Below, piece by piece: positions 5,670 through 8,010 of a stretch of 8,010 nt of DNA. The position numbers were made by a program, and so were the translations under genes. Source of the stretch: an uncultured Ruminococcus sp. (lineage in GTDB: Bacteria > Bacillota > Clostridia > Oscillospirales > Ruminococcaceae); contig CADBQZ010000110.1 in assembly GCA_902796865.1 (NCBI GenBank), positions 1-8,010 on the forward strand, read 5' to 3'. The notes beneath the pieces were generated by a model. That model had not been told where the DNA came from, did no database searches, and was given only the letters and a program-made list of their open reading frames with translations. Each line of letters opens with the position of its first letter. Positions within the stretch are counted from its first letter, which is position 1.

Positions 5670-8010
5670 ATGACAGGTTTTTATCTTTTAACCACCTCCA
5701 TACAATATTTCACTATCACTGTACTGTTTATTCAGTGCATGATCGTTTTCAGGCGTGGAAACACAAAGCTTAATATGAGTATGCTTTTCAATACGATAGT
5801 AACGCTCATTACAAGTATAGGTTTTCTTTTTCAGTCTCAGGCGCAAAGCCTGGAAACATATCTGACAGCCATACAGATGTCCTATCTTGGAAAGTCGTTT
5901 ATAGCTTTTTCAAGTTTCATACTGGTAACAAACTTATGCCATATAAAGCTGTCACGAATAGTTGTTGCCGGTCTTGCATCTATACAAGTTATATTATACT
6001 TTTTCATACTTTCCATGAAAAGGCATGAATTATTTTATAAAGATTCATCTTTTACTTTAGTTGACGGTTTTCCGAAATTCACCCATTCAAATGGGATAGT
6101 ACATAATATCTTTACCGTTATCATGGTATTTTATATAATCGTCGGAACATCAATACTGATAAGAACTATACACAAAGAAAAAAGCAAGACAATAAGACGG
6201 CGTCTCAACCTTGTTTTTCTTTCTGTAGCAATAGAAGCAGTTTTTTATGCTGTGCAGGTCTCCGGAATATTCGATATTACAAACCGTTTAGACCTTAATA
6301 TAATAGGTTTCCCGATAGGTACGATAATAATGTTTATTGCGATAGTAAAATATGACCTTTTAGGTACTAAGGAAATGGTCAAGGAAACTATCGTAGACAG
6401 ATTTTCAGAGGGTATCATCGTTGTAAACAAGCAAAACGAGATCAAATACTTAAACGAATGTGCAAATGAGCTTTATCCCGAATTAAAGGATTCGCAAAGC
6501 ATATTGCCTAAAAGCATACTGGATTCTTTCTCCGGTGGAAAAGAGCTTACAATAAATGGGCGTATATTCATTCCGGAGGAAAAAACCCTGATACAAAACG
6601 GTGAAGAATACGGGAAGATGTATATCATCGATGATGTAACAGATACCGCAAATTATATCAAAGAACTCGATGAACAAAGAAAACTTGCCGAAAGCGCAAA
6701 CAATGCAAAAAGTACTTTTCTTGCAAATATGTCTCATGATATAAGAACTCCTATCAATGCTATCATGGGTATGAATAAAATGATACTTCGTGAATGTGAT
6801 GATGATAATATCATATCATATGCACACAATATAAACCGTGCAAGCAACACTCTCCTTGATCTTATAAATGACATTCTTGACCTTTCAAAACTCGAAGCCG
6901 GAAAACTTGAGATAATACCGGCTGAATATGATCTTACATCTATGCTAAACGATCTTGTTAATATGATCCAGCCTCGTGCCGATGCAAAAGGTCTTATATT
7001 TGAACCTATAATAAATGAATCTATACCACGTATGCTTTTCGGCGATGTTATAAGACTGAAACAGATAGCTACAAACATTCTTACAAACGCTGTTAAATAC
7101 ACAAAAAAAGGAAAAGTAGTATTCTCCATCTCATACGAAAAGATAAGCGATGACAGTATCTCATTACAGATCTCAGTCGAAGATACCGGTGTCGGCATAA
7201 AAAAGGAAAATATCACAAAACTGTTTACGAAATTTGATCGTATCGAAGAAGAACGTAATCGTACAATTGAAGGTACCGGACTTGGAATGAGTATAACTGT
7301 TCAGCTATTGTCCATGATGGGAAGTGAAATAAATGTGGAAAGCGAATACGGAAAAGGCTCTGTATTTTCTTTCGCCGTAGAACAGAAGGTCATTTCATGG
7401 GAAGGTATAGGAGATCTGCAAAATGCTTTAAAAAATTCACTTATAGCGAGAGAAAAGTATCATGAAAGCTTCACGGCGCCGACCGCTCAGCTCCTTGTGG
7501 TAGATGATACCGCAATGAATCTTACCGTATTCTCAAATCTGCTGAAACGTACACTTATGAAGATAGATACCGCCGAAAGCGGTGACGCAGGTGTTGAACT
7601 TTCCGCAAAGAAAAAATACGACATTATCTTCCTTGATTATATGATGCCCGAGAAAAACGGAATACAGACGCTTCAGGAAATACGAGAAACAGACGAAGGA
7701 CAAAATCATGATACCCCGATAATATGTCTTACTGCAAATGCTATTTCGGGTGCAAAAGAAAAGCTTATAAATGCCGGATTTAATGACTATCTTACAAAAC
7801 CTATCGAACCGGATAAACTTGAAGAAATGATAATAAACTATCTCCCTAACGATAAAATTACAACAATAACAAAAGTAGAAGATAAAAACAACGAAACCAA
7901 AATACCGAGTACACTGTATCAGATAAATGAGATAGAAGTTACCGAAGGTCTTAAATTCAACGGAGATGCTGATGCTTATTTACAGGCGATAAAAACATAT
8001 GCTTCGTCCG
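5670..8010 (+). CDS. Membrane hybrid sensor histidine kinase with receiver and start of Hpt domain (partial)
   Basis: The frame is open for 780 codons to the window edge. The start at 5670 follows AAGGAGA (5654-5660) at nine bases. Seven hydrophobic segments near residues 8-28, 37-56, 70-90, 96-116, 143-165, 179-200 and 208-228 make a 7TM sensor. A PAS-like region (about 240-325) and a short helical linker lead to the dimerisation domain, with phospho-acceptor H356 in SHDIRTPINA. The ATPase domain shows the N box (N469, N473), DTGVG (505-509) and GTGLG (535-539). The receiver spans about 606-730, with acidic pair D612/D613, phospho-acceptor D656 in LDYMMPEKNG, T688 and K710. From about Y750 the chain enters an Hpt-like segment (VTEGLKFNGDADAY), cut before its histidine. 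All catalytic residues seen are intact. The layout implies a His-Asp-His relay towards a response regulator not encoded here. The signal is unknown; it is probably sensed within or near the membrane. It is divergent from the AraC-type gene. Confidence 0.92.
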   Translation, partial: MTGFYLLTTSIQYFTITVLFIQCMIVFRRGNTKLNMSMLFNTIVTLITSIGFLFQSQAQSLETYLTAIQMSYLGKSFIAFSSFILVTNLCHIKLSRIVVAGLASIQVILYFFILSMKRHELFYKDSSFTLVDGFPKFTHSNGIVHNIFTVIMVFYIIVGTSILIRTIHKEKSKTIRRRLNLVFLSVAIEAVFYAVQVSGIFDITNRLDLNIIGFPIGTIIMFIAIVKYDLLGTKEMVKETIVDRFSEGIIVVNKQNEIKYLNECANELYPELKDSQSILPKSILDSFSGGKELTINGRIFIPEEKTLIQNGEEYGKMYIIDDVTDTANYIKELDEQRKLAESANNAKSTFLANMSHDIRTPINAIMGMNKMILRECDDDNIISYAHNINRASNTLLDLINDILDLSKLEAGKLEIIPAEYDLTSMLNDLVNMIQPRADAKGLIFEPIINESIPRMLFGDVIRLKQIATNILTNAVKYTKKGKVVFSISYEKISDDSISLQISVEDTGVGIKKENITKLFTKFDRIEEERNRTIEGTGLGMSITVQLLSMMGSEINVESEYGKGSVFSFAVEQKVISWEGIGDLQNALKNSLIAREKYHESFTAPTAQLLVVDDTAMNLTVFSNLLKRTLMKIDTAESGDAGVELSAKKKYDIIFLDYMMPEKNGIQTLQEIRETDEGQNHDTPIICLTANAISGAKEKLINAGFNDYLTKPIEPDKLEEMIINYLPNDKITTITKVEDKNNETKIPSTLYQINEIEVTEGLKFNGDADAYLQAIKTYASS

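Noticed and set aside
6245..7216. Open minus-strand frames opposite the hybrid kinase gene (6245-6445, 6483-6737, 6734-7216)
   Set aside because: The plus-strand frame encodes a clear kinase with all expected motifs. The minus-strand translations show no domain logic and are shadows.

Overview
The window reads as chromosomal DNA of a low-GC, Gram-positive anaerobe of the class Clostridia, probably Oscillospiraceae/Ruminococcus or Lachnospiraceae. This rests on strong AAGGAGG-type ribosome binding sites, TGn-extended sigma-A promoters, heavy use of ATA for isoleucine, and the domain styles of the regulators. It is an inference from sequence style; no rRNA or other marker gene is present. I see no tRNA, rRNA, CRISPR array, insertion sequence or phage gene.

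Layout: (1) 1-493, minus strand: the N-terminal part of an ABC-F ATPase, a soluble ribosome-associated-type ABC protein, cut by the window edge. (2) 494-788: a 295-base divergent control region. It holds a promoter for the ABC-F gene, one near-consensus and one extended -10 promoter for the operon to the right, and two inverted repeats lying on the -10 boxes. (3) 789-4019, plus strand: a tight three-gene ABC-2 exporter operon (ATPase and two different but related permeases), closed by a strong hairpin terminator at 4046-4077. (4) 4227-5414, minus strand: an unusual AraC-family regulator with an N-terminal PAS domain and a GGDEF-like middle domain whose active-site motif is destroyed. It converges on the exporter operon and shares the terminator region. 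(5) 5415-5669: a second divergent control region, with a clear araC-type promoter, a perfect palindrome beside its -35 box and a 10-base direct repeat. (6) 5670-8010, plus strand: a large hybrid histidine kinase (seven membrane helices, PAS-like, HisKA, HATPase, receiver, start of an Hpt domain), cut by the right edge.

How they may work together (inference): the ATPase and two permeases should form one heteromeric exporter of unknown substrate. Its divergent ABC-F neighbour could be a housekeeping translation factor or a target-protection protein, and the second would make the left half an antibiotic-response locus. The AraC-type protein and the hybrid kinase are divergent and may be functionally linked, but the AraC protein has no receiver domain, so a direct phosphorelay between them is not supported. 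The most unusual item is the PAS / dead-GGDEF / AraC fusion.
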